DNA of 64,000 nucleotides from Zygaena filipendulae. Taxonomy: Eukaryota; Arthropoda; Insecta; Lepidoptera; Zygaenidae. Positions within the stretch are counted from its first letter, which is position 1; each line of letters starts with the position of its first letter. Shown piece by piece: positions 36,836-48,092 of this stretch. The stretch lies in the NCBI GenBank assembly GCA_907165275.2, contig OU015679.1:1426001-1490000 (forward strand), written 5' to 3'. The notes under the pieces were generated by a model. It was not told where the DNA came from and did not search any database. It saw only the letters and a program-made list of their open reading frames with translations. Position numbers and translations under genes: made by a program.

Positions 36836-37278
36836 AATATTAATATTGCTTGAACATTATCACATTATCATCTATAGTCCCAAACTAAAAAGAAATATTG
36901 GTTTTAAACTAATGAGGGACCAACTTCCCAATTAAATTTTTTGCGGTCTTGTACCGACAAAAGTATTAATAAAATCGAAAAATGTTATAATTTGTAGTAA
37001 AACTCTTTGGGGTCAACCGAAACTTCAAAAGAAAAATTGGTTTTTTATTATATTATTATGATTGACGTAGATTTTTTTTAATTATTTTTTTTTGGGTGTT
37101 ATTTTTTATAACGAGTCGTTCCGGACTCCAGAGATAATCCCATCGTGCATCTATTTCACACTTGCGGCCGTCGCGAGCAAATCCTCACCGTCTCCCTCTT
37201 AATCCCTTATTATATAATTTTATCAGACCTTAGGAGGTAAACCCGCAGTCAGAGAGAAGGTAATCACTACGTTTTCCC
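36836..37278. other. core linker 2 with a diverged SatA unit
   Basis: No gene seen. Bases about 36905-37050 are a diverged SatA unit in plus orientation (GAGGGACCAACTTCCCAATT, GCGGTCTTGTACCG, AAATCGAAAAATGTTAT). About 220 unrelated bases follow, and then the minus-orientation array begins. The same linker recurs at 62031-62476. Confidence 0.6.
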
Positions 37279-39679
37279 GCCAAAGAGTTCTACACATTAT
37301 CCCTATAACATTTTTCGATTTGACTAATACTTTTCGCGGTACAAGGCCGTAAAAAAATTGGGAAATTATTTCAAAACCAGTTTTGGTCTATGTAAACAAC
37401 AGAACTATTTCCAAAATAACTATAGATGTTCAGAACTATGTGGGGGGCAACCAGAACTCATGCCATTTTTTTAAAAACTTGTGTATATAAAAAAGTTTTT
37501 CTCAATTTTCATCGAGTTTCCGGAAAATGTGTTTTTTTCTTAGATTTCTAGGTGCCCCTCAAAGAGTTTTACAAGTTTTTCCTATAACTTATTTCGATAT
37601 AACCGATAAGAAAGACGCTAGGTTCAGATGAAAATAATTAGTTATTTTGGAAAAAAATAAATATGCAAAAATCGATTTTTTTGTTAGAGTTCCGTTGGCC
37701 CCCCAAAGAGTTCTACACATTATCTCTATAAAATTTTTCGATTTGACTAATACTTTTCGCGGTACAAGGTCGTAAAAAAATTAGGCAATTATTTCAAAAC
37801 CATTTTTGGTCTATGTAAACAACAGAACTATTTCCAAAATGTATATAAATGTTCAGAACTATGTAGGACGCAACTAGAACTCATGCCATTTTTTTAAAAA
37901 CTTGTGTATATAAAAAAAGTTTTTCTCAATTTTCATCGAGTTTCCGAAAAATGTGTTTTTTTCTTAGATTTCTAGGTGCCCCTCAAAGAGTTCTACAAGT
38001 TTTTCTTCTAACTTATTTCGATATAACCGATAAGAAAGACGCTAGGTTCAGATGAAAATAATTAGTTATTTTGGAAAAATTATAATTTCAAAAATCGATT
38101 TTTTTGTTAGAGTTCCGTTGGCCCCCTAAAGATTTCTACACATTATCCCTATAACATTTTTCGATTTGACTAATACTTTTCGCGGTACAAGGCCGTAAAA
38201 AAATTGGGAAATTATTTCAAAACCATTTTTGGGCTATGTAAACAACAGAACTATTTCCAAAATGTATATAGATGTTCAGAACTATGTGGGGGGCAACTAG
38301 AACTCATGCCATTTTTTTAAATACTTGTGTATAAAAAAAAAGTTTTTCTCAATTTTCTTCTAGTTTCCGGAAAATGAATTTTTTTCTTAGATTTCTAGGT
38401 GCCCCTCAAAGAGTTCTACAAGTTTTTCTTCTAACTTATGTCGATATAACCGATAAGAAAGACGCTAGGTTCAGATGAAAATAATTAGTTATTTTGGAAA
38501 AAAATAAAATATTCAAAAATCGATTTTTTTTGTTAGAGTTCCGTTGGCCCCCCAAAGAGTTCTACACATTATCCCTATAATATTTTTCGATTTGACTAAT
38601 ACTTTTCGCGGTACAAGGCCGTAAAAAAATTGGGCAATTATTTCAAAACCATTTTTGGTCTATGTAAACAACAGAACTATTTCCAAAATATATATAGATG
38701 TTCAGAACTATGTGGGGGGCAACTAGAACTCATGCCATTTTTTTAAAAACTTGTGTATAAAAAAAAAGTTTTTCTCAATTTTCTTCTAGTTTCCGGAAAA
38801 TGTGTTTTTTTCTTAGATTTCTAGGTGCCCCTCAAAGAGTTCTACAAGTTTTTCTTCTAACTTATTTCGATATAACCGATAAGAAAAACGCTGGGTTCAG
38901 ATGAAAATAATTAGTTATTTTGGAAAAAAATAAATATTCAAAAATCGATTTTTTTGTTAGAGTTCCGTTGGCCCCCCAAAGAGTTCTACACATTATCCCT
39001 ATAACATTTTTCGATTTGACTAATACTTTTCGCGGTACAAGGCCGTAAAAAAATTGGGAAATTATTTCAAAACCAGTTTTGGTCTATGTAAACAACAGAA
39101 CTATTTCCAAAATATCTATAGATGTTCAGAACTATGTGGGGGGCAACCATAACTCATGCCATTTTTTTAAAAACTTGTGTATAAAAAAAAGTTTTTCTCA
39201 ATTTTCATCGAGTTTCCGGAAAATGTGTTTTTTTCTTAGATTTCTAGGTGCCCCTCAAAGAGTTCTACAAGTTTTTCTTCTAACTTATTTCGATATAACC
39301 GATAAGAAAGACGCTAGGTTCAGATGAAAATAATTAGTTATTTTGGAAAAAAATAAATATGCAAAAATCGATTTTTTTGTTAGAGTTCCGTTGGCCCCCC
39401 AAAGAGTTCTACACATTATCCCTATAAAATTTTTCGATTTGACTAATACTTTTCGGGGTACAAGGCCGTAAAAAAATTGGGAAATTATTTCAAAACCATT
39501 TTTGGGCTATGTAAACAACAGAACTATTTCCAAAATGTATATAGATGTTCAGAACTATGTGGGGGGCAACTAGAACTCATGCTATTTTTTTAAATACTTG
39601 TGTATAAAAAAAAAGTTTTTCTCAATTTTCATCTAGTTTCCGGAAAATGAATTTTTTTCTTAGATTTCTAGGTGCCCCT
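37279..39679 (-). repeat. SatA tandem array, right arm (- orientation)
   Basis: About five to six units in inverse orientation to the left arm, starting CAAAGAGTTCTACACATT. The anchor CTATGTAAACAAC recurs at about 420-435-base spacing. It is interrupted at 39679 within GGTGCCCCT and resumes at 48093. Confidence 0.85.
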
Positions 39680-40536
39680 TGTGACGCCCAATGGGTTTCA
39701 AAAAAAAAATATTTATATTCGAAAAAGCATTTTAAAGATATATGTATAAAGTATTATATTTTAAAACACTATAAAATTTAGTTGAAATGTATTTAAAGGC
39801 TATTAAAAAGCATTGCGAGTTAATACACTCATAAGCTAAACTGTGTATGGATATTGATGTGTAATTTATAAACTAAAATCAATAAAATGATTATTCACAT
39901 GAAATAAAATATTTATAATACGGTATATTTACCGTGTGCTTGGTTTTAGATGTAACAGTGATATCGACTTGTACCCCCCAACCCCCCGCATACCCCTCTC
40001 AAATAGGGCGTGAGCGCACCGCCAGTATCCACGCGGGCGGCTGAGACGTGAAGTGGCATCGGCGGACGAGCGAGACGGATCGGAAGGCAACGCGTCGCGT
40101 TTACAACGCGTCGCGTATACAACATTAAATGTTGAATAACGAGTTTGGTGGTGGCTCGAATATAGATTTGCATTATTATGCTTATCTAAATAATTAAATT
40201 GGAGACTCACATGAAGGTCTAGTTGAAATGTCCGTCGACCACTGATCACACAAAAGATGATGAAGTTGGGAGTTCGAACGAGCTTACGTGCTTAGTGACT
40301 TCGTCGCTCTGTACGAAAGCCTTGTCAACGCGCTCGACGTCCGTTAGGATATCTTGTGCGAAGACAAATATTATTATGAGGAAGGTTTTCGGTGTGTATG
40401 GATTGTAATTTTATTGTTATTAAATTATAATTCATCACATCTTAACGGCTCGATGCAAACGTGTATTTTCAATTTATTGGAATTTACAACGACGATGAAC
40501 TCTAATCCTGAGCGGTTAGACGTCGCGCGTCGCGAG

Positions 40537-40802
40537 TGTAGCGGAGGTGTTACGAGCAGGTAGGTATTAAACTCACATTTGCTGTAGAAATGGAATTTTG
40601 GAAGTGATTTGATAATAAGGTGATTCCACTGTGTATGTTATTTCTCTCTTGCTCCTTCAACCTTCCTGATCCTTAATCCAATTCCCCGGTAAAGGTGTGT
40701 TACGTACACGGTTTGGTAATGGTAGGTAGATGGAGGTAAACCGCTGTGAAGTATGTAAGTATTTTCGTAAGTATTTCTGTGCTCATGTGCAAGGTGTGCA
40801 CA
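40537..40802 (-). repeat. solo gypsy LTR with internal deletion
   Basis: It starts TGTAGCGGAGG and ends GTGTGCACA like the gypsy 1 LTR and is flanked by CGAG (40533-40536 and 40803-40806). It is 266 bases long instead of ~927. The middle, from after GGAATTTTGGAAG to before TGATTTGATAATAAGG, is missing. No gag or pol is attached, so LTR-LTR recombination plus deletion, or mobility of the short form itself, are possible. Confidence 0.8.
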
Positions 40803-41352
40803 CGAGCGTAAGATAACGTAGAGAGGTAAAAATCCGCGCCTTGAGTGGACTGGCTACCCATCCACCGCGAACATCACTTCGGAGCTGCAAGCTGATCCCG
40901 ATCCTGCTGCCGCTACTGTTGCTGAGTTCCTGCGACGTGTACGTGCTCTGTTCCGGCTCCCGGCTCTCTCCAACGCGGTCTCGGCGGCGTAATTTCTTGT
41001 TTACGCCCCCCGAGCCGCGTCCGTCTTCCGCGCACGGCTTCGTGCAGTGCTGCGCGCGATACCAGGGAGCGGCAACTGAGTTTGCTAACCGTGGTATCGT
41101 CGCAGCGGTGCTGTACGGCGCTGCGGGCGGGAGCGGCAGGAAGGTCGCGGCCTTCTGTGGCCTCTCGGTCGAGCCTGCGGCCTAGGGGAGACGCAAACCA
41201 GCGGCCGGCGCGCACCGCTTCGGATCAAATGTCCGTAGCGGGGCGCTGTTAGGTGCTGGCGTGCGTCTTCCCTATTCGGAGCGCACAGTGGGCGGGTCCC
41301 AACCCCCCCTCCCCCTCGTGTTGACCCTGTCGGCCATCCCGCACCTAAGCGG

Positions 41353-43773
41353 ATGGCGGGCAGGGCTCCGTCACGCGACCCGCGTCTAACGCGGGAAGCG
41401 CCTCCCCCTCGCGACGGCGACCACCCGCCGTCGCGCTCCGCGGCGACCCAGCCCGGGGGCAAGCGGCCGGCGACCCAGTCGACCGCACACACCCCCGCAC
41501 TGGTGTCTGCTCAAACGAGTGCCACCGCGGCCTCGTCTCCCGCCCCGCGCGCCGCGGCGGCCAAGGGCACAGGGCACAGTTTGCCCCCGCCCATGACCGC
41601 CGCGTCGCGTCCGGCGCAGCCCGCCTTCCCGGGCACCATCTCACCCGGAACGGCCCCCCCCTCGCCTGGGGACAGCGCGTCGCGACCGGCGAAACATAGC
41701 TCGTCGGCCCCGCGCCCCGCTGCCCCCAAGCCAAGGGCAGCCCCGCCCCCCCGCTCCGCGCCCTCATCCCCTACGAGGGCCGGATCGGAGTTCGGGCGAC
41801 CGACCCCCCCGCCGGTGCGTGCCCGCACCTCGGAGGGGCTCAAGGAGCGTGGACCCCCGCGCGCCGCCGAGTCGGCGGCGCCTCGGGGGCTGGGGGCATC
41901 TAAGTATCCCCCCACCCCTGTAACAGTCGCCGGCTCGGCGACGCTCGCGCACACCAGCCGCGCGCCCGCGGCCGAATTGCCGCCCCCACCGGTTCAGCTA
42001 CCCCTTCACCGCCCGGACATGTCCCCGAATGCCCACCTGGAGGTTGATATGCTCATAACCTCCAGGTTGAAGCAGACGGGGCTTTTGTCCGGGGAGCTGT
42101 TGGAGGCGATGGCGCGCACGCTGCGGGACCGCAGACGCGCCCTACATGGCTCCTCGGAGAGCTTGGCCGGTAGGACCGCGGAGGAGGAATTTCACGTACA
42201 ACTCGCACGTAAGGCTCCTCTGCACCTACCGGCACTGGAAACTCCCCCTGCGGGGGCGTCACGCAGGCTGCGCGTCCCCGACTCCTCCGATGACGAGGAG
42301 CCTGGCAAGCGAGCCTGCCACAATTTGTCGCCCCCAGAGGGCGCTCTGAACCTCCCGTCTCCCAGGCCGCAACGCGAGCCGCGAGCACGTCCGCCCGCGG
42401 CCGCCAGGCCGGAGAGCCCTCCGTTGGACTCCCCCATGAGCCCTCCGAGGTCCGGAGCGAGCCCTGCAAGGGCCCCCATACGGCCCACTTTCGCCGATGC
42501 CGTGCGGGCTGAGTCCCCACCGGCGCCCGCTGCTGCGCCGATGGACGCACAGCCCGCCGCTCCAGCCGCTCCAACCGCGCCTGCCGGCGGCGGCGCGGGG
42601 GCGGCGCGAAAGGGGGACAAGCGCAGGAGCGCCTACCCCCCCCTGGTCGTGGAAAACCTTCCCGACTGGGCGCGCCACTTCCGCGTCCTCAGGGAAAAAC
42701 TGGGGCGGACTCCTAGCGCACGCCCATATGGCAAGGGCGTGCGCTTCATTCCGAAGGACGAATCGGAATACCGTCTGGTCCAGCGCTATTTAACGGCGCT
42801 GGAAAAGGAAGACCGGACGGTATCCTGGTTCGCGTACTCCCTTCCGGCGGATCAGAGTGTCAAGGTAGCAATAAGGGGGCTACCGATCGACACCGATCCG
42901 TCGGAAATTACCCAGGAGCTCGTAGCCATGGGCTACGAGCCGGAGTACGTCCGCCCCATCCGCGCCCGCGCCGGCAGGCCCGGTTGCATATATTATGCCC
43001 AGCTGCGCCGCACCCCGAACCTCACCCCGGGCATATACAACGTCACAGAGATGCTGTGTATGCCCGGGATCAAAATCGACGCCTGGCGGGGCAAGCGCGG
43101 ACCCGCGCAATGCCACCGGTGTCAGCAGTTCCGGCACTCGTCGTTCGGCTGCCACCGGAGGCTCGCGTGCGTCCGCTGCGGCGAGGAGCACGCCGCTGCG
43201 AACTGCCCCCGCCCCAAAGAGGAGCCCCCCACCTGCGCCAACTGCGGGGGGGCACACCCGGCCAACAGGGCGTCGTGCCCTGTCTTCAAGAGAGAAGCCC
43301 GTAATAAAAAGGCAGGCACGGTCGCCCTGTCCACCGGCCGACCTGTCGCCCCGCAAGTGGCGCAGGTGGCAGTGGAAGCCGGCGCCACCACTCTGATGGC
43401 GCCTGCGAACCCCTCGAAGCGGCGTGCTCCGGGTGCGGCGGCCCCTCCTTCCTCTTCCGGCGTGAAGAGGAAGAGAAAGAGGGGCAACAAAAAGAAGAAG
43501 GGGAGCAGGGAGGGGGCTGCTTCAGCGCCCCCGGCGGTGACCTCTGGTCCGGCCACCGCTCCTCCCCAACCTCCATCAGCAACGGCTCTCCCCGCTGCCC
43601 GCAGGCCCGGCGCTTCTAAGCCCCGGGCCCCGGGAGCGGGCAAGAGCAACAAGCTTGTCGCCATCGAGATGGTGATCGGCGTCCTCCAAGATGTGCTGGT
43701 GGCCATCAGGGACGACGCCGACCCCATCCAGGTCATCCTGAGCGGGATGTCCCGCATCCTGCAGCAGGTGTGA
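41353..43773 (+). CDS. ORF1: Jockey 3 ORF1, Gag-like protein
   Basis: 806 residues from ATG 41353, open throughout. It has the same domain order as the other copies: disordered Pro/Arg-rich start, PRE_C2HC-type domain (ENLPDWARHFRVLREKLG) and three knuckles (CHRCQQFRHSSFGC, CVRCGEEHAAANC, CANCGGAHPANRASC), then a basic block (KRKRKRGNKKKK). The N-terminal third is subfamily B. The variable segment before the domain (RPPAAARPESPP) resembles Jockey 4. It overlaps ORF2 by four bases. Confidence 0.9.
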   Translation: MAGRAPSRDPRLTREAPPPRDGDHPPSRSAATQPGGKRPATQSTAHTPALVSAQTSATAASSPAPRAAAAKGTGHSLPPPMTAASRPAQPAFPGTISPGTAPPSPGDSASRPAKHSSSAPRPAAPKPRAAPPPRSAPSSPTRAGSEFGRPTPPPVRARTSEGLKERGPPRAAESAAPRGLGASKYPPTPVTVAGSATLAHTSRAPAAELPPPPVQLPLHRPDMSPNAHLEVDMLITSRLKQTGLLSGELLEAMARTLRDRRRALHGSSESLAGRTAEEEFHVQLARKAPLHLPALETPPAGASRRLRVPDSSDDEEPGKRACHNLSPPEGALNLPSPRPQREPRARPPAAARPESPPLDSPMSPPRSGASPARAPIRPTFADAVRAESPPAPAAAPMDAQPAAPAAPTAPAGGGAGAARKGDKRRSAYPPLVVENLPDWARHFRVLREKLGRTPSARPYGKGVRFIPKDESEYRLVQRYLTALEKEDRTVSWFAYSLPADQSVKVAIRGLPIDTDPSEITQELVAMGYEPEYVRPIRARAGRPGCIYYAQLRRTPNLTPGIYNVTEMLCMPGIKIDAWRGKRGPAQCHRCQQFRHSSFGCHRRLACVRCGEEHAAANCPRPKEEPPTCANCGGAHPANRASCPVFKREARNKKAGTVALSTGRPVAPQVAQVAVEAGATTLMAPANPSKRRAPGAAAPPSSSGVKRKRKRGNKKKKGSREGAASAPPAVTSGPATAPPQPPSATALPAARRPGASKPRAPGAGKSNKLVAIEMVIGVLQDVLVAIRDDADPIQVILSGMSRILQQV

Positions 43774-46454
43774 CCTCGCTCAGGATGATCTACTGGAACG
43801 CCAACGGTCTTCGGGGCAAAACATCCGTCCTGAAGACCGTCCTGCGCGACCAGCAGATCGACGTGGCGCTGGTCTGCGAGACTCTTCTAGGGCCGACGAC
43901 TAACGTAACAGTCGCCGGCTATCACGTTTACCGCCAGGACGAAACCAGTCCTCAGGGTCATGCCTATAGAGGGCTGGCAGTGCTAGTCAAGCGAGGAGTC
44001 ATTCACCAACGAGTTCCCGCCGTGCAGCTCTCGGCGTTCAGCGCCCTGGGCGTCGAGCTGTGCATCGCCGGCAACCCAACGCGGCTGTACGCTGCGTACA
44101 AACCGCCGCAGCTGAGATTCCAGCCGGGTGATATGCACACCCTGCTGGACTCCAACATCCCCACTGCCGTTGCCGGCGACTTCAACTGCAAGCACACGGC
44201 GTGGAACTCGACTCACGACTGCCCGAACGGCAGACGACTCCTCCGCGACGCCGAGGCCCGCGGCTACGAGGTCGAAGGGCCGGAAACTCCTACGCATTAT
44301 CCGGCCCGGACGTCGTTTCAACCTGACGTCATCGACCTCATAGCCCGCCGTGGGCTCCTCTGCCGGCCCTCTATAGAGGCCCTGCCCGAGGACATGGGCT
44401 CTGACCATGTCCCGGTCCTGGTCGTCCTGGCGAACATGCCACAAAGAGTCTCGCCACCAGCGCCACGCCGATCGATAGACTGGAAAAGTTTCTCCAGCTC
44501 GATGGCGACGAGCACCCCCTCGAGGCCCCTCGTCTCTCCGGGGGACGTTGAGCTCCTGGCTTCGGACATCACCGCCTGTGTCCAAGGCGCCCTCAACACC
44601 TCCTCGCGCACCATGCCGACGGGGGGCAGGTTGCCCCCGCTTCCCGCCGACATCAGGAACATGATTAGCGAGAAGAGGCGCCTGCGCAGGCGGTGGCAGC
44701 AATGTCGCTGCCCCCGGATGAAGACGGAGCTCAACGCCCTCACGGACAAGATCAAGGATGCCCTGAGGGAGCAAGAAGCCGACGCATGGGAGAGGCGCAT
44801 TGAGGCGGCAAGCGAGGACTGGACCAGTGTCCATCGCCTCTGCCGCCAACTCTCTGGCGCCCGGCCCCCGATCAGACCGCTCACAGCGGACGACGGTACG
44901 CTGAGGTACCGCGCGGAAGACCGCGCGAGGATCCTCGCCGACCATCTCGAACGCCAGTTCCGCCCAAACCCCACTGACGATGTGGAGCACGTCGCAGCAG
45001 TGGTTGCCCAGCTTCGGGAGTACTTCGCGGCGCCGATAGCGCCGGAGGAGGACCCAATCGTGTTCTCCCCCGGTGAGGTGCAGCGGATGACCCGAAAGCT
45101 GAAGCCGCGTAAGGCCCCGGGCGCAGACGGTATCACTAATGCAGCGCTGCGTCACCTGCCGTTTCGCTCCATAGCGGCGGTGACGCGCCTGTATAACGGT
45201 ATCCTGCGCACGGGGCACTATCCCACCGTGTGGAAAACCGGCAAGGTCATCATGCTGCCCAAACCGGGGAAGAATGTCACTCTCCCCGGCAGCTATCGGC
45301 CCATCACGTTGCTGCCTACGCTCTCGAAGCTGTTCGAGTTGCTACTGCTGCGACGCATGTCTCCGCACATCACTCCTAGAAAGGAGCAGTTTGGGTTCCG
45401 GGCGGGACACTCCACCACCCTCCAGCTGTCGAGGGTGATCCAGCACATGACGGTGGCCCTCAACAAGAGGACAACCACCGTCGCTGTTCTCCTCGACATG
45501 GAGAAGGCGTTCGATAGGGTCTGGCATGAGGGTCTTCTGCTGAAGCTATCGTCGTCCGCGCTTCCCCGGCGTATAGTCCGGGTGGTGGCGTCCTTTCTAT
45601 CCGACCGTCGCTTCTGTGTGGCGGTCGAGGACGTCACCTCGACTGAGCGTCCGATCGGGGCCGGCGTGCCGCAGGGCAGCTGCCTCTCCCCGGCCTGTTA
45701 CTCCCGATACACCGACGACATCCCAGTGGGGGATGGGGTCGAGTTGGCTCTGTACGCCGATGACGCGGCGTACTACACCTCATCAATGAGCTCTGCGTTC
45801 GCCGCGAAACGGCTGCAGCGCACGCTCGACCTCCTCCCAGACTGGCTCTCCAAGTGGAGACTGTCGGTCAATGTCGGGAAGACACAGGCCATATGCGTCG
45901 GCAATCTTAAACGCCCACCGCCACCTCTCCGCCTCTACGGGCAGGACATTGCGTGGTCCCCTCAGGTAAAGTACCTGGGGGTCACGCTGGATCGTCGGCT
46001 CACGTTGAGGCCTCACGTGAGAAACGTCATCGCGAGCGCCCGCGCCGCGCGGTATCAGCTGCGCGGCGTGCTCGACTCTCGCCTCCCTCTGAGGGTAAAA
46101 GTCGGGGTCTACAAGACCTACATTAGGCCCCGACTCACCTACGCCGCTCCGGCATGGTACGCACTGCCATGTGCGTCCCTGCTCGAGAGCCTGCAATCGC
46201 AGCAAGCCTTGGCACTGCGTGCCGCTGCCGGAGCTCCTCGCTACGTGAGGAACTCCACTATCCAGAGGGACCTGAGGGTCGAGCCGCTGGATGAGTTCGT
46301 CCAGCGGCTCACCTCTCGGATGTTCGAGCGGGCGGATGCGTCGGACCACGAGCACATCCGTGGTCTGGCCCCCCTCCACGCCCGTCCACCCGAGGGGAGG
46401 CGATATCCGCGCGAGCTTATCGCTCGCGATGACGAGCCAACGCAGCCCACCTAG
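43770..46454 (+). CDS. ORF2: Jockey 3 ORF2, endonuclease-reverse transcriptase
   Basis: 894 codons, intact, with endonuclease (GDFNCKHTAWNS, SDHVPV) and reverse-transcriptase motifs (LLDMEKAFDRVW, GVPQGSCLSP, YADD). It carries REQEADAW and RPLTADDGT as in Jockeys 1 and 4. It also has private changes such as YYTSSMSSAFAAKRLQ and ESLQSQQALALRAAAG. The start problem is the same as in the other copies: overlap GTGA, with the first ATG five codons in. Confidence 0.9.
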   Translation: MTSLRMIYWNANGLRGKTSVLKTVLRDQQIDVALVCETLLGPTTNVTVAGYHVYRQDETSPQGHAYRGLAVLVKRGVIHQRVPAVQLSAFSALGVELCIAGNPTRLYAAYKPPQLRFQPGDMHTLLDSNIPTAVAGDFNCKHTAWNSTHDCPNGRRLLRDAEARGYEVEGPETPTHYPARTSFQPDVIDLIARRGLLCRPSIEALPEDMGSDHVPVLVVLANMPQRVSPPAPRRSIDWKSFSSSMATSTPSRPLVSPGDVELLASDITACVQGALNTSSRTMPTGGRLPPLPADIRNMISEKRRLRRRWQQCRCPRMKTELNALTDKIKDALREQEADAWERRIEAASEDWTSVHRLCRQLSGARPPIRPLTADDGTLRYRAEDRARILADHLERQFRPNPTDDVEHVAAVVAQLREYFAAPIAPEEDPIVFSPGEVQRMTRKLKPRKAPGADGITNAALRHLPFRSIAAVTRLYNGILRTGHYPTVWKTGKVIMLPKPGKNVTLPGSYRPITLLPTLSKLFELLLLRRMSPHITPRKEQFGFRAGHSTTLQLSRVIQHMTVALNKRTTTVAVLLDMEKAFDRVWHEGLLLKLSSSALPRRIVRVVASFLSDRRFCVAVEDVTSTERPIGAGVPQGSCLSPACYSRYTDDIPVGDGVELALYADDAAYYTSSMSSAFAAKRLQRTLDLLPDWLSKWRLSVNVGKTQAICVGNLKRPPPPLRLYGQDIAWSPQVKYLGVTLDRRLTLRPHVRNVIASARAARYQLRGVLDSRLPLRVKVGVYKTYIRPRLTYAAPAWYALPCASLLESLQSQQALALRAAAGAPRYVRNSTIQRDLRVEPLDEFVQRLTSRMFERADASDHEHIRGLAPLHARPPEGRRYPRELIARDDEPTQPT

Positions 46455-48092
46455 CTTGGCTGACGGAGCCTGGACGCCGCCCTGACGGGCGGCGTCGGCT
46501 CCGCCCCGACGATCCACGCGGTCTGTAGACCGCCCCCCAGTTCCTGTCCGTAGTGGCGGACAGCGTGGGATCGCCCACTGCAGGGGGCTCTGCCCCGACG
46601 CAGACACCTCTGCTGCCTCCCCTTCGGGGAGGCAGCAAGAGAAGGCTTCGACGGCCGCGCCTTGAGTTGTCTTCGCCGTGACGGGTTTCGTTGTGCACGT
46701 ATTGTATCTTGTCTATTGAATAACTACGCCTTCCGTGTTATTCAAAAACTATCATCGAATATGCGGCTGACTGGAGACGCGGGATCGCTTCCTACACCTA
46801 GGGAGTGTTGAACGCTCTTCTTTCAGATAAACCTTTCTTTTTATTACAAACATAATAACTATAGTCAATGCGCTTTGTGACTTTGTTACGTTGTGCAGAG
46901 ACTAGGGGATCGGCTGTGGACGACCTTGTCGTTAACGCTTGATCTCGGTAAACCGTTGTGTTTTCCAACACGACTTGTTTATCAAAACGAATGAGTGCCA
47001 AGTGGGTGTTGTATGAGGACGAGTTGTGATCCAATCAATCGGGCTTCGGCCTTAGCTACGTGTAGCTACTATAACACAAAATGACCGACTGAAGTTATGA
47101 TGTCCGGCGAGACTGGTCTCATACACTTATATTTGAATTATTGGGATGGTGTTGAGGTCGCGGTACTATCCGCATTATGGCCTCGGTCTTCGGGCTGACA
47201 CGTACCCTGGGGTCTCGGCACCGCCGAATTATGACCTCCAACGATTGCTGCTGATACGGGACGTACAGTCTCATATAGCTGATTCATCCTCTAACGGATG
47301 TCGGTTATGCATATTTGGAGAACTCTCTACCTTGTGCAACACAGGTGGGGGGGGGGGGTGGTAACTGCTTATGAGCAGGTGGATGACCATCACCGTGGGT
47401 AGCGCAGGACGGGGCTACGCCACCTCTCGCTATATAATAAACTTGTTATGTAGTGAGAGCCAATGTAAATATTCCTATTGGAATATCAAGTTGAATATAA
47501 TTAAACATCGTATGGGAGGTGTTCTATGAGCATCATATTCCTATCTTAGTATCCCGAACACTACTAACGTCGATAGACGGGAGTTAGTGGCTATGTGAAC
47601 CACCATAACATGGTTATCAATCTTTGGAGTCTCTCTGCTTCCGGGCTAACAACACTATTAACGCACAGACGTTAAATAAATGTAAAGTGTAGTCTAGCAC
47701 ATAAAAAAGAACCGTTCATGTAGAACGAGTTCATGTAAAGAATATGATGACCGTTCATGTATAGAACGAGTGTCACCCAACTCAAACGCAGTTGGGTGTA
47801 CTAAATATAAATATTTCCAATAGAAATACCATGCTCACGCCAATCACGATTATTAAAGTATATTGTCAAAATAATTGATGATTGTTTTATTCAAACTAAA
47901 ACCTAAACCTAGCCTCAACCCATAAAAATGTAGATAGGATGAAGACGGAATCGAATCTCAACCTAAAAGAACTAAGGTTATTATAAACACAACGTAGAAC
48001 AGGGTCCTATTACTAGACGAAATTGGCCAAAACTAAAAAGCACAACATCTTTAATGTTGTTCATAAATTGATGGAGGAGGGTGAAAGTTACA

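Larger units (their letters stand above)
40847..46654 (+). mobile_element. Jockey 3, full-length LINE (subfamily B 5' half)
   Basis: Flanked by a 13-bp duplication CCGCGCCTTGAGT (40834-40846 and 46655-46667). It starts GGACTGGCTACCCATCC as Jockey 2 does. The 5' leader is 506 bases, both ORFs are open, and the 12-bp 3' hairpin is at 46611-46637. Central ORF2 residues match Jockeys 1 and 4 rather than Jockey 2, so the copy is a mosaic. Confidence 0.9.
39680..48092. mobile_element. TG...CA-bounded insertion in SatA, probable LTR-derived remnant
   Basis: The array is broken by a sequence beginning TGTGACGCCC and ending AGTTACA, flanked by CCCT on both sides (39676-39679 and 48093-48096). TG...CA ends and a 4-bp duplication fit an LTR element or solo LTR. 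After removing the nested gypsy solo LTR and Jockey 3, about 2.3 kb remain (39680-40536, 40803-40846, 46668-48092). I see no pair of LTRs and no retroviral frame in them. The parts hold AT-rich sequence, a GC-richer segment at 39965-40130, a G10 run at 47345-47356 and nothing else recognised. Confidence 0.5.

Noticed and set aside
43983..45218. Long minus-strand open frame (about 411 codons) opposite Jockey 3 ORF2, and similar antisense frames in the other Jockeys
   Set aside because: They are mirror frames of GC-rich coding DNA, recur wherever ORF2 occurs, lack recognisable domains and are Arg/Pro-rich.
46798..47034. 78-codon minus-strand frame in the 39680-48092 insertion
   Set aside because: It has no domain, no neighbours and unremarkable composition. 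It is more likely chance in a decayed element.
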